Source: Nymphaea colorata (taxonomy: Eukaryota > Streptophyta > Magnoliopsida > Nymphaeales > Nymphaeaceae). Taken from it: 64,000 bases of DNA. The translations under genes and the position numbers were made by a program. The stretch spans positions 1,777,528-1,841,527 of the forward strand of contig NC_045140.1 in the NCBI RefSeq assembly GCF_008831285.2, given 5' to 3'. The notes beneath the pieces are model-generated. The model was given only the letters and a program-made list of their open reading frames with translations. It was not told the DNA's origin and searched no databases. Positions 38,501 to 53,813 of the stretch are shown here, in pieces. Positions within the stretch are counted from its first letter, which is position 1, and each line of letters opens with the position of its first letter.

Positions 38501-41272
38501 CATTTGGACGAAGAATAGGATCCATTTTTTTTTACTTGTTCCATTGTTATTCAATTTGGACTTTTTTAATTTTTCTATCTGGATCCAAGATCCAATTTGC
38601 TTAGGTTGCCTTATTCAAGGGCACATTTGCTCTATGTTAGAGTCAGTAAAGTTGATTAAGTAAGACCTAATTTCCTTGTAGTTAATTTCTTGTTTCCTAT
38701 TTTCTTTATTTCTTTTGACATTCTATTTTCACCTGATTGGTTCTTCCACAGCGATTAGAGCGAGGATCTCTAATCACTGGATCAGTGTATCAATGTGTGG
38801 TTAGTTGTTGGCTTTCCTCAAACATGGGTAGCAATGGATAAGGGCGAGGGAGGGGTACGTTTAAAATTCATAATTGTGTCAAGCTGTGTCAACAACGGTG
38901 CATCGTGCTTTTTACAAGTATGTAATTCTTGTAAAGGATCTTGCTGTGGGTAAGTTAAACTACTGAAAAATGCTATGCTCCTTGCAGCAAGTGGGCCTGC
39001 AGTAGATCATGTATGGGAAAGATTGTGGAGCTATTGTGGCAAGCACTGTGCTTTCCACATGCGGAGTGACTTCTGCAGCAAGTGGCACTGTGCTATAGGA
39101 CTGAGCCTCTATGTGTAATGTGGAGGTTGCTAAAATGACGTGGCCAGCTCATGCAGAGAAATTGACATGTGGTACAGCTCGTTCTCCCCACTGGAAAATG
39201 CCCTGCATAGTGATTCCTTCAAAATGTGGCATAGATTTGGGGTCCACTGAGGAGTTAGCTGACTAATATCATGCTAACTTTTTGTTGGGAGTTGGCTCAC
39301 CTAGGTTTGGTGGCTCTCGAGACGAGCTAACCTCCCTAGGTTTGGTAGGGCAATGTTGGCATGGGCTGATCTTGTGCCTGTAGTGCGACCTGATTCAGCT
39401 CACCTCTCCTAGAGATGGTCTTGTCTCCAAGACCATGCTACTGAAAATCTGTTATAAAATGAATCATCGTCATCCCAAGTCTGACTTTCTTCATGGTCAT
39501 CCCACTCAACCAGTAGTTGGCATATCACTTTACCCTCTTAGGAAGGGGGAAGGTTCAGTCAGTTAAGCATCAACTCCTTTAGATGGGGTTTAGTAAAATG
39601 AGACTTAAGGCAAGACATATGAAGGACCTGGATGGACTTGTACAACCTACAATTTTGTCTTCCCTATCACCTCAAGGATTCTGAAGGGTCGATAAAACCT
39701 AGACAGAAGTTTGGAGTGGGGTTGGCTGCATGGTATTTTGTCCTTTCATAATAATTTTCAGCAATGCCTTGAGCCATTTTAAACTCTCTTTGTTTTTTTG
39801 TTTTTCATTCATGGTGTTGCTATGAATCTACCCAGAGATATCAGGCCAACAAAACCACAAACACTTGGTGTGCCTAAGACCCAACAAATCAGAGATCTAT
39901 TGAATGATCTGATTGTAAATAGAGCGCAAAGACAAGCAATAAAATCTCCAAAGAAAGATCGCTGTACACAGGAAACAGTCCTCTCTATATAGAGGATAGT
40001 CAAAAGAGTAAAGGGCTCGCTGTTGGCTAGCTCCAGCACCTACCAATGGCTGGCTCAATGCTGCAAAAATAACCTTTTTTTTTAAATCACAGAAAAAGAA
40101 AAAAATGTACAAATTACATCAAAAGAACAAAATTGTTACAAAAAACCATATGCACAATATATCTATTAGACTTTGGGAATTTTTTCCCCTAGTGAGGGAA
40201 ATGGTCTCCCCCTCCTCCAGATGTTGTCAAGCTCCCAATCCATCACTTCCAACGCTCTACAGGCTGCTCTGTAGTCTTTACATGACATAGTGGTTGTTTC
40301 AGTCAGATTCACAAATACATACACCTATCTTTGCAAGCCTATTGTGTGGTCTAGTTCCTTGACCATGAATTTGCAAGAGATGTAACTTTACCACCAGCTC
40401 CACCAGCTCTTGTTTTGTGACTTAAAGTGTGAACAAACTCCAAAGTACCATCATTGCCACTATACAAGCATTCAAAGTGATTCAAAAGGACCAAATCCGG
40501 ATGTAGAAACAGACTGGAGCTTGCTGCAACTATTTTTACAATTGCCTTCCCTTTACTTCTGTCAGCCATCATATCTGAAAAATATGATACATGGATGAGG
40601 CAGATTGGTGCTGCAGCCTGGCAATGAGGGAGTGGACTGTGTGTGCAGTATATAAAGGAAAACAAGAGGAAGGGGAAGGAGGAGCAGAAGAAAGTAGGAG
40701 AAGAAGGAGGAAGAGGAGGAGGAGGATTGAAGACAACATACCTGGTGGCGGGAGGATCCAAGCACCTACACACAGTTGGATTAGGGTCTACAAAACAAGG
40801 GTACGGCTAAAAAGCTGTGTGACATGGGTCAACACACATGTGGGTATGGGCGCGGGCCTGGACACTGAAGCATTAATTTTTTTTGAAAAAGTTTTTGGTA
40901 TATTTTAGTATTTTTTGTACCTTTTGCCTATATTTTAGTACTTTTTTTGTTCAGTGATATATTTTTTATGAATATAAGTAATGAATTTGTGTGTTTATTT
41001 AACTAAAATCATATTATTGTACATGTAAATATACATATAAATATATATATATATTGCCGTACCTTTGTACCCGTGATTTTTGAACTTGGTTTGCACCTGC
41101 ACCTGTACCCATATGGCATAGCTCAGGGTTTTTATAATTTTTTCTTGTTTCAAATTTCCCTTTTATTATCATTTCAAGAAACAGATCCGTTTCCTTTTTA
41201 CTTTTTGAGCATCTTACTTTTAAAATTCTTTTTTATCACAATAAGAGGTTTATTATAAAAAATTCTCTTTAT

Positions 41273-41330
<58 letters not shown>

Positions 41331-44300
41331 TGTACATAAGTATGTATGTATGTATGTGTGTATGTATAACTGAAAAGATGAACAAGTGCACACCGACAGA
41401 GCCACATATAGCAGAGGGTTGTGCATGGGTGCATCTGTTATTGATGGTTGTTTTGCTTTAGTCTCTAATTCAAATGCATATATTTCATCTATATTTGCAC
41501 ATATAAGTCTGTTATATGTCCGTACACACGGACAAACAGACAAATGAACGAACACTTTTTGCATTAGAATAGCACATCTGCAGTTCATACGACATAGCAT
41601 AAATGAATAAAAATAAGTTGATGAAAATCATGCAGTATGAAAAGCAGCGAGTTAAATATGCTTATCTGATCTATTTTCTTAGCATAATACAAATAATAAA
41701 AAGAGGGAAACCTTGAAAATTTATTCATTATGAATGCAATCACTGTTAAACATGATACAGTCACAAGTAGACATATATTTATAGTTACACAATCTGTTTT
41801 TCTGAAAATTCTTTCATTAGATTGTATGAATTAAAATCAGCATTTTTTCCTGAAAATCTTGTGCATGTCAGAGTAGCGTACAGGAGAGAGAGAGAGAGAA
41901 CCAGTGATCTGCCATCACCAATGACTTGCCAGGGTTGAGGACCTTACCTGAGTGCGTCAACAGTGCTGGAGAAGATGCTTGAGAGTTTGTGTATGTGTGG
42001 GCTGGTGTGATTTGAAAGGGAAAGAGAGTCAAGCTTGACCCTCTTGTTTTTTCTTTTTAAATTATTTGAAAAGGACAAGACCAGACTTGGTCAACTGAGT
42101 GAGTCCTATTTTGGACAAAACAAGCTGTGGTGTGTGGGGTGCACCAGACAAGGAGTTGACTGTGTTTGGTTTGAGACCAAGCCCATACTTATGTCTAGCC
42201 ATGTCAATGGAAGTACATTGGTTGTCTAGCTGAGTGACATGTCATAGGTTCAAGCCTTCTTAAACTATTATATATGTATGCTTGATGTATTCATTTCTTC
42301 TTAACCACAATGTTGATTTGCTTCTCTTGGTCCCTCTTTTTACATTCAGAACACAACTTGTGGAAATTTTTAGCAATCTTAAAGAGAAACCAGATGTTGG
42401 TGTCCTGTTGCCTGTAAGTTCTTTTCACATCTTGTGCTCTTTCTATAAATTTAATAGAGGTTGGTTGTGAATTTTAATGCTGGTTGAGTTTAGTGGATTT
42501 TACATATTATTTGCTTTATCAACATATAATTACCAAAAATCTAGTATCATGCTAGGGGATGGGAGAGGATCACAGGGAAGGGAAAGGGGATGCTCCCTTT
42601 CCCTCTCATCTGCTCAAAGCCTATTTTCCGCAGGGAAGCAAGTGCAAGCCTGACTCCCAAAGGGAAGCGCAAGAACAAAACAAATAGAAGATAAAGTTGC
42701 TTGTACAAAAGTACAAATATGATGTGAATATTCCCTCATAATTGACAAATAATATGTGAAACAGCTGCATCAAATTTGTGTTGGATAGTTGATTAGAATT
42801 ACAAATGATAAGCATTAACTTCATAAAGACGTAGCACTATACAAGAAACATGACTGCCTCTCAGAATGTGGTTGACCCACCCAGGAATTGCTCATGGTAT
42901 GGATGATCCATAATATAAATTTTTGGACTTCTTAGATCTTCCGCAGGCAAACTATTTAATGTAAATTAAGATGACATGGGTAGCATGACAGCTAAATTGA
43001 CAGACAAATCTAAAGTAGACATTTTTTATCAGGTCATGGAGGGAGTAAATTGAAATATTTCTTCTACATGCCCATGTGAAATTGCAGAAAATATCATGTT
43101 TAATTTTTCTGAAATTATACTTGGTCGAACACTTTGTCTGGGCTTACGAAATGAAGATCAGATTGAAGTTTGCATGATGTAATTAAGAATAGCAGCGATG
43201 TTACTTGGAACCGTCATCATAACTTTCATTCTTAACCATTGTCATAATTTCATTCTCGAGTATTTATTGGCAGGGTTTTCCTCAGGTATTTGAATGGAAA
43301 GCTGCTTTTCCTGGGAAAATATGCAAAATCTTTGTAATTCAAAAAATGTAAAAGTACAAAAATAATAATAAGTTGTGTAATTACTAAAATAATAATAAAT
43401 TATGTAATTACAAAAAATAATAATAAATTATGTAATTCTGAGTTCCATACTCATTTTCCTATGCAAATCTTGACAAAGATTTAAGATGAGTTTTCAAATT
43501 TCAAAAGAAGCAAAAAGAATGGAAAACAATTAAGTTTCAAAATTTTAAAAGAAACAAAAGAGAATGGAAAGCATGCACTTAAAATAAGTATAAAATTTAG
43601 TTTGTGGTAGAAAGGGTAAATACTATATTTTTTAGGACTATTTTTATATATTGTTGTATTCTCCTGATAAAATGTGTCTCCTTGTTTCGGCAATAACATT
43701 GCACAATATTTTTGAAATACACATATTTGTGGTAATCATTAGGAAATTTGGAAATATATGCCAGTGTAGACCATGTGTAGGCAATTGGTAATTGTTGACC
43801 AATGCCTGAAAAGAGGGACACTTTTATTAGGTCAAAAAGCAAAAAACGGGAGACTTGCTACAGCAATATTTTGGTTCAAACTTCAAACTAATCTGTTGTT
43901 ATGAGACCTTCCTTTCTCTACCCTTCTTTTCTATCCTTCTATTCATACCGTCAGCTATCATCTCAAACCATGTGATCCGCTCACCTGAAAATATTGTCAT
44001 TACTTGCCCAAGTTCGGCTGGATTAGGAACCAAGTCAAAATTTAGGTGGCTTTTGCAAAGCCAAATTTGGTCTAGTCAATCAAGTAGCAACCTAGCCATC
44101 TGAGTCTCGTAATTAACTTGGCCAATTCAATCAATTTATATTCGACGTCACAAGGATATTGTTGAGGATTCAGGAACAAAACTACGTTTCATCAAGTCCC
44201 TAATGCAATTTCTGTTGTAAGGGGATGTGGACTGTTCCAGAAGTGTATTATCCCGTGATGTAGTGTACATTATTTTTTCAAAAATTATGTAATAGTATAA

Positions 44301-47300
44301 TTTATAACTTTTTTGTATATAAACCACTATGTATAACCGTACAGTGCAATTAGAAGTTTACTATCCTTTTACCAGTGTTTCAGTATAATTTACGTACATT
44401 TATTTGTTAATTTTTTAATGTTATGTGTGTCTGTGTTTCATCCAAGTTATTGAGATGACTTACGCCCTGTATCACATGGGTGCAGTGCACATGCAGATGC
44501 AAATGTGTCTTGAGTGTTGGGTAGTTAAGAGTTTTGGGTGGCATGTATCTTAAGGATGAAAAATAGGGCAGAAAAAGAGGCAAGAAAGCTTTAGGCAAGA
44601 GCACCAAGACTCAACAAAGGATGGGTCCAAACTCCAAAGAACTTAAAGATGAAACAGAATTGTATAGAGGAGAAATTACAAAAAGAAGTAAATAGAGAGA
44701 GTGCAGCGGCCCTCTAGCTGCAAAGACCAGCAAGAGCAAGTCAACAGCTAGCCAGCTGCTGCCTTTCACAGCAGAACAAGAAGCAAAAGGAGAAGGAAAA
44801 ATACAGAAATAGACAAGAATAGAATTATATATATATATATATATATTTATTTATTTATTTATATGAACAAATATATTTGAACATGTATGTCAATATATAT
44901 AGGTAGCAGCTGATGTTTTAGCATGTAAATCTAACATCACTAACACTTTGCTATCATTTGCTTTGCTATTTGCAGGCTCTTCATAAAACTCTTGAGTTTG
45001 AGGAGGAATTGGCTGAGAAGTTTGGTGGAGGAAAGACCAGCTCAAACAAAGAAATTGGAACGGACTCTGAGGAAACTGATAATCAGAAAGGAGAGAATGG
45101 TAGCCAGACAGTGCTGGATATACGCAAAAAGTATGAGAAGAAGTTAGCTGTGCACAATGGGAGTGGAAATGATTCTGTAAGCACAAAAATCTTTGCAGTG
45201 TATCCTTTCTACTTTCTACTGTTTGTTGATCATCTCTAATCAGGTAACTATATTGATTGTCATGGACAGGAGAGCGAGAATTCCGCGGACTTGTCTGTGA
45301 CTGCAGCAGGGGTACATGGCTCATGTTGTAGTTGCTTATTTAAAATTTCATTTCGGTTGTGTTTGAATGGGTGGAGAGCGTTTGAGACATTCTCTTCTCC
45401 TTTTCCTGTTGCACCCCCAGAGGTGACAGAAATCTTGGGAACTCTTTAATTTTAAGGGAATTTATGTGGATGGTATGCCCATGTTTGAATGGGGATGCAC
45501 AACCTAGACAGACATCTGTCTCAAACCTAATTCTGTACCAGCCAAAGATACCTTAATGGCATTCTGCCTGTTCAACTGTTCTTTTTTCTCTTATGGTCTA
45601 TGGATTATGGACCATGGTCAGAGGATGGAACTGTTGACATATCATTCTTGCTCGAAGTTTGATACAGAATGGGTTTTGTTGAGGTTTTTTTTCTTTGGAA
45701 CATCTTTTTTAGTTGTTCTTATCAGAAAATTTGCTAAATAACTGGAAATGGAGGCAGGTAGAAGCTATTGACAGATTATTATTGCTATTTTTCTGTGCAG
45801 TTCAATTTTCGTGGAATAATTTCATCTTGTTTCGAAGCCCATTTAACCGTGTATGTTGAGTTGGAGGAAAAAACCCTTATGGAAAATTTGGAGAAACTTA
45901 TACAGGTACTTTTCCCAGCTTGTGAAAGTACCATAAAGGATTTGGACTCCTTTTGTCTTGCGGTTATGCATAAATATTTGATTTGGTATGTCTTGGTTAT
46001 TTTTGTTCAGGACGAAACTTGGGAAACTGAGGAGGGCAGTCAAACTAATGTTCTCTCAAGTAGCATGCAAGTAAGATACTATGTCCAGATATATCCAACC
46101 CTTTTTCTCTCCTGTATGCTGTTCTGAAGTAATATTGTCAACTCATCTGGCTGATGTCATAATAAATGCATGGTTATGGAATATGGACGCATAAACTTCT
46201 TGGGTTAGACATTCTTGGATATAAATTTGCCTTTGTTCTCTCCGATAATTGTCTTCTTTTTCATTGTAATTGTGTTCCTTCCTGAATGTGAGTAGGAAGT
46301 AGGTAATCATATGAGTAGTTGATTGCTATGTAAATTAGGTATATGGCTTTGTAGTTTGCAGAAGGAAATAAACTTTAAGGTGTTTCTGCGCAGTATTTTT
46401 TTGTATAGTGGATTTTTGTGTGCTTGTTGTTATGGAGAACTTGTATAGCATGCTTCAGCAGTTTGCATGTACTTCTTTTCTTTGTTTTTGTAATTTGGCC
46501 AAGGTTTCATGTTTTCACTTGATTCACTGCAGGTATTTCTGATAATAAGGAGGAGCTTGAAGCGCTGCAGTGCATTGACCAAGAATGAGACATTGTTTAA
46601 TTTATTTAAGGTGCATATGCAGATTTCTTAAGGAAAATCATTGCATAACAATGCTTGGAATTAGTGTTTATAATAAAGGAGTGCCTATATCTCTTGAATT
46701 TCCATGTCTTGTTTTCAAATTCCACGAGAAATTTAACACTGTAATGTTGCAAGCTAAATGACTTACTAATTTCATCTTAATTTTGGATCTTTTTTTATTA
46801 ATGGATATCTGTCCGTGATGGGTCTTAGTTATGTTAGAACATCAAATTCATCAATTCCCATGCTGATACTATTGAATACTTCAATTAGTCTTTAATTATT
46901 AATGTCCAGGTTTGTATTGTTTACTAGCTGTTTATGAACTAGACATTATTATAGAAGTCTGGTATCAGCTTAGTTTTAATATAAATATATAATGCATATA
47001 GAAAGTCAACATGTAAAATTTTCTCAAGTGCCCCCCTACTGCTTAAAGAACAAGTATTTAGAACTAAAATCTTCACAGTTGGACTTAAAATTTTATATTT
47101 AATTGCCAAATATGAGGCATCTTGTCGAAGTAGATGGAGATTAGTAAAGAAAATTGATACTTGTATACAATGTTATCCGTATCGTATAGGTTGAAGAAAC
47201 CTATACGATACGTGTTCAATACACGATACGCGTGCGTATCGTACCCGTATCGGCCGTATCGTACGATACGGGCGATACACCCCCGTATCGTACGATACGG

Positions 47301-50300
47301 GAGAAAACATAAAATTCTTTATTTTTTAAAAGTTTAAACACTCCTTCCTCTCTCTCTTCTTGTATTTAAAGACTCCAATAGACATAGGAGGGAGAAATTT
47401 TGCGTATCTTCATAAAAATTAACCGATGATTCATCGATTTGGGAGATATCATCGTTGAATCATGAAATATGATAACTGTATGTTTGAACTTATAAAATTC
47501 TGATGTAATCTAAGTCCTAAAACTCCAAGACTTAAGACTCTAAGTCCTCAAATTTTATAAAATTTTCAAGTTTAAAATTGTGATAGATGCTTATTATGTT
47601 AATTTGAATATTTGATTTCTTATTTTTGAATGTGTTGTTGATACTTGATTGTATACACATGAATGTTCCTTATGTATGATGATCTTTTTTATATTTGAAT
47701 ACATTTTTTATTTTTCTTGATTTCTGATTTTTTGTTCATTGTTTTCAGATTTTTGAGAATTTTTGTCTATTTTTTCTGATTTTTAAATATTTTTTAAAAT
47801 TAAAAAATTAATTTTACGATACTTTACGCTACGTACGTTACGATACGGCGTATAGGTCGGCCCGACCGATACGCGATACGCTACGCCTTTTATAACATTG
47901 CTTGTATAACCTTGCACATGCATAGATACATGCTTACCTTTTAGGAATCAAAATAGTCACCATCTTAGCTTTGTGATTTTGCTCTATGTGGTGACAAAGT
48001 TGATGTGTTGACAACATTTTGGCTGCTTACTCAATATTATTTTTGACAAAGTTGATGTGTTGATTACATTTTCGTTGCTTACCCAATATTATTTTTGCCT
48101 TTAGTATCAAATTGCTGTTGCTTTTCAGAGTATTTAGCCGATATTAACAATTTTACTATTTTCTATTTTTTGTCTTTTGAAAGATTTACAAATGACATGA
48201 TTTCATCCTTAGTGGCTCATGAAATGGGTCATGCTAGTAAACCAGTGAACAGCTTACATGGCAACTTGCATTTTGAACGGTACAATGGTTAAATGTTTTT
48301 TTCTGTTTATATACTTATAAATAAGCTAATGATGACACTATAACTACACTTTTGATTATTGATTTGATCTTGTTAATGTGACCTTGAAAATTTTGTTTGT
48401 AAGCTACATTTTTATTGCAAGTTAACTATAATAAGAAACTGGTTTCCTTTTCTAACAGGTATTTCAAAAGATCCTGAAGGCATATGCAACAAAACTTTCT
48501 ATTAGATTGCCTAAGGGTGGTACAGGAATTGTTGCAGCTGCAACTGGCACAGATGGGCAGATCAAGGTCTAAAGAAATATTTTCTTCTGTTGTGTTTTGA
48601 TTCAGATATTCAGGTTTCCTTTTTCTTTTATAGCTCATATAACTACTTGTATTTTGACATGAAAATTTGTACTTATGGATAGGTGTCTGACAGGGACGAG
48701 AGGGTGATATGCTATATTGTGAATACAGCAGAATACTGTCATAAAACCGTAAGCAGACATTTGGAACCACTTTTCTGTTGCTAATGATATTTGCATATAT
48801 ACATAAAGCATGTGTCATGTCGCTATTGGTTGTGAGTTATTTTGAATGTTGACATAGTATCATTGTTCTATATAGATAACATTGTTCTTCACTTTCAAGA
48901 TCCTTTGCAAGACATAACAAAGTGGAAAAGAGACTTCTATGGAAGAAACCGGCAACTAAAGCCTGAACAATATTTTTACAATGTGTGAAAGCAGTATGAC
49001 TGTGCAAACATTAAATATTCTCCATAGTTTGTAACTTCTGATTGCAGGATATTTTACTATCTGCACATCAATTTCTTTTACAACATGAAATGTAGATGAA
49101 AGATTTGCCGTTGTTTCCAATTTCCATTTCGCAGCACAGAGAAGATGAAGAAGAGAAAAAACAAGAGGTGGATGAATATAGTTACTATTTATAAGAACCC
49201 TGCCTCTACACTTGGCTTTGGTTCTTTTTCAATTTTTCTGCTTCATTCTTTGGTTTGTTTGTCTTCTTACATTATGACAATGATGAGTGAATGAAATTGC
49301 CTCACATCTTGCCTCAAATCATTTGGATTCAGCCTTTCATGCCTGTTTATGTAGTGCCAATAAAATAAAAGATTATTGTGAGTAAAGTGGTAGTTCTTTC
49401 TTCATGCTTAAAGCTGTGTTGTTTCCTTCATGTGCATTCAACTTTTTCATGAGCTTTTATTGAATTTCCTTTTCTGTATGCCATCAGTCTGGTGAACTTG
49501 CTGACAGCATTGGAAAGATTATTGACTCACAATTTGTGGAGGCCGTGGATATGTCAGAGGTTCAGGTATACCGATCATATTGTATTTACGCCGATATGAA
49601 TATCAGACAAGTGACATTCTACATGTGGCTATTTATTTGTTTGGCAGGATGAGTTCTCAGCTGTAATCACCAAATCATTGATGACACTAGTTCAAGGTTT
49701 GGAAACCAAATTTGAAGCTGAAATGGCTGCTATGACACGAGTTGCTTGGGGAACAATTGAAAGTGTTGGTGATCAGTCAGAGTAAGTGAGATGCTTCTAT
49801 TATCTTGTTTTCTGTGTAATTTAAAACACTTTATTTTTTTCTCTTTGGAGTTCTTGAGATTCCCTGGACTTGCCAAAATGAATTTTTGTAAGTGGTTAAA
49901 GAAGCTGTCTTGTAGGTATGTCAATGGAATCAATGCAATTCTTACAACGAGTATTCCAGTGCTTGGAAGCCTGCTTTCTCCTATATACTTTCAATTTTTC
50001 TTGGACAAGGTCTGTAAGTCTATCTGTTGTGGACCTTGTATCATGTTTTATGGAAGTTGTAAACTTGACATGACATAATGTGTTCTAGTTAATGATTCTC
50101 ATTCATCTGACCTTGACATGATAACTAGAGTTCCATGTGACCATGTTCCAGATGTATAAAGTTTCCAAGTGATTTCTGCATGTGATATTGAAGTGAATCA
50201 TCATGTGATAAATGAGAGCCTAAAAAATGTAATTGTGAAATTTCCAATTAGTCTCATGCGATTGGATTTTTTACTATTGATATGGTTCTTTATTTTTGCA

Positions 50301-53300
50301 CCAAGAGCTTCTTGAGTATCCACCACTTTCATCATATGTGATACCTGAACACTCAACAATGCTAGACGCAAATTTAGTTTGGGACAGGAGATAGCCTCTT
50401 GGAGAGTAGGTTACTTCAATACCCAGAAAGTAAGTTAAAAAGCCCAAAATTAACACGTCAAGTTGCTGTTTGAGAATGTTTTTAGTTTCAGCAAGTCCTT
50501 GTTTATCACTTCTTGTAATGATCATAATTTCCTTGTTTATCACTTCTTGTACCCCTTTTTTATTTTTAGCATCACCAGCACAAAAGGTAGCTTTGTTTGA
50601 TCAGTGAAAACAAAACATTTACATCCAAAAAGTTTAATTGTAATCAGGTTCAATTTTTAAAAGTTTGTAAATAGGAAAAAGATTTTGCAAGGATGAAGAA
50701 GGCATTTTGTTTAAATAAGCAGTTTACCACATCTGATGCATCGAATTGGACACGAAAATTAGCCCTACGCTTTGCGAGTGTGCTTTCTGTTTTGTTTTTG
50801 CTAAACCATCTTATTGTGGTGTATTATGGTAGGATTTTTGGTTTATGATCTCATTTTCTTCTAAATATCATAGCCATAAGTATCGAAATAATGGAAAAAA
50901 CTTTAAAAAAAGAAAAATGTATGATATTTTGGAAAAAAATGTTAAAAATCAATTTATCACATTTTTTCACTATTATTTATTTATTTTTTGTTTTTATTTT
51001 TTCAATTTTTATTTCATTGTTTTATTTCCTCTTGTTTTACCCTTTTAAGTTTTTAATGTATTGTCACAAATATTATTCTCGAGTTTTAACAGTGATATTT
51101 GTCTTAGGTCTTTTTTGGCATTGTTGTTTTTCTCAAAAAAGATTAGCTAAAAATGAAATAAATCAGCGAATAATAAGAAAACATAATGAAAAGAATGTTT
51201 TAAACTTTTAAGTTTTGTTTAAGTTTAAATTTGAATACATGATGATATTAAATCATTAATGTTAAAAAGAGAAAAAATGAAAAAATTGGTAAAAATAACA
51301 CGAACTTAAAGCAAAAAAATGCAAAAGAATATCAAAATTTTCATGATTTTTTTGTTTTTTGTTTTTATCATTAGCATCATGATATTTTAAAAAGTATCGC
51401 GATATCTGTGTCACTGATTTTACATGACCTTGTAGTATGATGCTTACATTTTCATGTCTATCATTTCGATTAGATATTTTGTCTTCTTATTAGTTTCTCA
51501 TTTATTTTTTTAAGCTAATAATTTGATTTTTTTATTTATTTTTCCAAAATCTCTGAGATTTTCCTAGGAAAAAAAACTTTTCCAAAAAAAAAAGAAGTCT
51601 GAGAAAAATCTTGCCAATAAAAACCCAAGAATGATATTTGTGGCTATGCTTCTCAGTCAGTGTTGAGCATTAAATTGATTTTGTATGATTTATGAAAACT
51701 TTTAAAGGGATAAAAAAAATCATACTTGGGCTTGAGGAAGTACATCCAAGTATATCTGGTAAAATCATCAACGATCACATACTTTGAAAAGCCTCTTTTT
51801 GAGGCTATGGGTGCCAGTCCTCATACATTGGAATGTATCAATTCAAAGGGTTTAGTAGCACGAAAATTTCTTGACCAAAAAGGCATTACTTTCATATTCC
51901 CCAAGATAATATACAAAGAAAAATCTCCTAACGGAACTCCTTAGCAAAGGACAGAGAAGATAGTGTTTCTAAGTTAGGCCATGGTCTTTTGTAAAGAATA
52001 TCTATTTCTATTTCCTTCACAAAATTACATTATGATTTTTGGCCGAAGTAAAAGAAAGTCCATGTAGTACATGTCTCTGGTTCTTGCCCTTCCCCAGTCC
52101 GCTTCCTAGACCAGTGATCATGCACAATGCAATCCTTAGTTGAGAAGAGAACATTGCACCCATGGTCAGTTATTTGAGAAACATGCAAAAGACTTAGTTT
52201 TATTTGGGAATACATCTAATATTGGGAATTTTGAATGTTTTTGAGTTTTGAAAGTTCTTTTGAACTTTTCCAATACCTTTTAATGTTAAACTTGTTCCAT
52301 CAGCCAGTAGGGACAAATTTGTTTAAATGAATAGGTTTACATTCAATGTTGACAGTGATTAGAGTTCCTCACTCTAATCCCTGTAGGAAAAGCACCAGAA
52401 AACAAGAACAGAAGGGGAAAATGCAAGAAAACAAAGGGGAATTCGATAATCAAAGGAAATTAGGAGTTGTCCCTATGCCAATTATCCCTAATCACAAGAA
52501 AAGAGGCCTGAATCATTTCCTTGATGGCTTGACTTTGGTTTTGGTACCAGTTTTCTGATTATGTATCCTCTTCATGTTGGCCGCTTTTTGTGTCCTGTTT
52601 TGCTCTTTCCTGCTTCTGTCTTTTGCTTTGTACAGCTGCTTTTGTATATGCTTCAAGGATGTACGAGCAATGTTTTGATTAATTCATTCAGGAGGACGCT
52701 CCTCCAGCAGGTTGTTTCGGCACAAGAAAAAAGGGCCTTTTAAGGGGCCTAACCCTAATATCCGAATTGGATCTCGGGTCACAAAACTAAAAGGTCCAAA
52801 CCCAAAAATACAGCAAAGTCCAAATAAGCCTAACCAAAGTCTAAGTGGATCCTAATACAGGATCCAAACCCAACTCTAAACTATACTGCATCAAATGTGT
52901 ACATACGTCTGCACTTTGTGTTAGAAAGATAATTATGTGGATGTGTTCTTCATGTCTAAAGCTATGGAAATCAACATAAAAATAATATTTTTAGATACAT
53001 AGCAGTCAATTTATAAGCAAAATAGTATCACTGTTAATTATTGAACTTCTAGAAAATCCTAGTTTCACACTTAAATGTCAGTTTTATATGGATTTGTATT
53101 GTTTTGTTAATGAAGATCACAACCATATGGCAGAATTTACAAAAAGTGAGTACAAATGGAAATTTGGCCAGCCCCATCCTATATATATAGTGGTCCAGCA
53201 TGCACCATTTGCACCAGCATCTTCTAAAAATTTGACCTTATAGATGAGGTCAGAACACCCAAATCTATATGCCTGAGAAATAAATCGTAGAAATCTGATT

Positions 53301-53735
53301 TGTGGATGTGATTTGATGGCTGCCCATATTTTAATCAATGAGGCAGTTGATTATGTTCCTTGTAGAAGTGAATGTATGCATCTGTTTTCAACAATTCTAT
53401 TTTTTATGCACATAGATCTGGATATGTAGCACCCATTTGTAATGTTGAATTTCAGAAAATGGCCAGAAAATCACTGAGCTGGCAGACTGCTATAGACAGT
53501 TGATAGATGTGGACAGTAGAATCCATGGACCATATATATTGCTCTGTGTGTGTGTGTGTGTGAATTTTATCAACTGTTGAATATGACAGCCAACCTTTCT
53601 TCTGCACCTCTATGATAGTGAGTCTTTGGGGTTAGAGATATCATATAGTTCATGTTTGTTATCATCTATGTCACATAGGTACGGGTACGGGTGCGGATAG
53701 GGGTACGGATCATTTTCAAAAAATTTGGGTGCGAG

Positions 53736-53813
<78 letters not shown>

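Noticed and set aside
49133-49170. Candidate extra VPS53 exon (CACAGAGAAGATGAAGAAG)
   Set aside because: It has acceptor- and donor-like edges, but exon 16 (...EYCHKT) joins exon 17 (SGELADS) exactly as in known VPS53, leaving no place for it.
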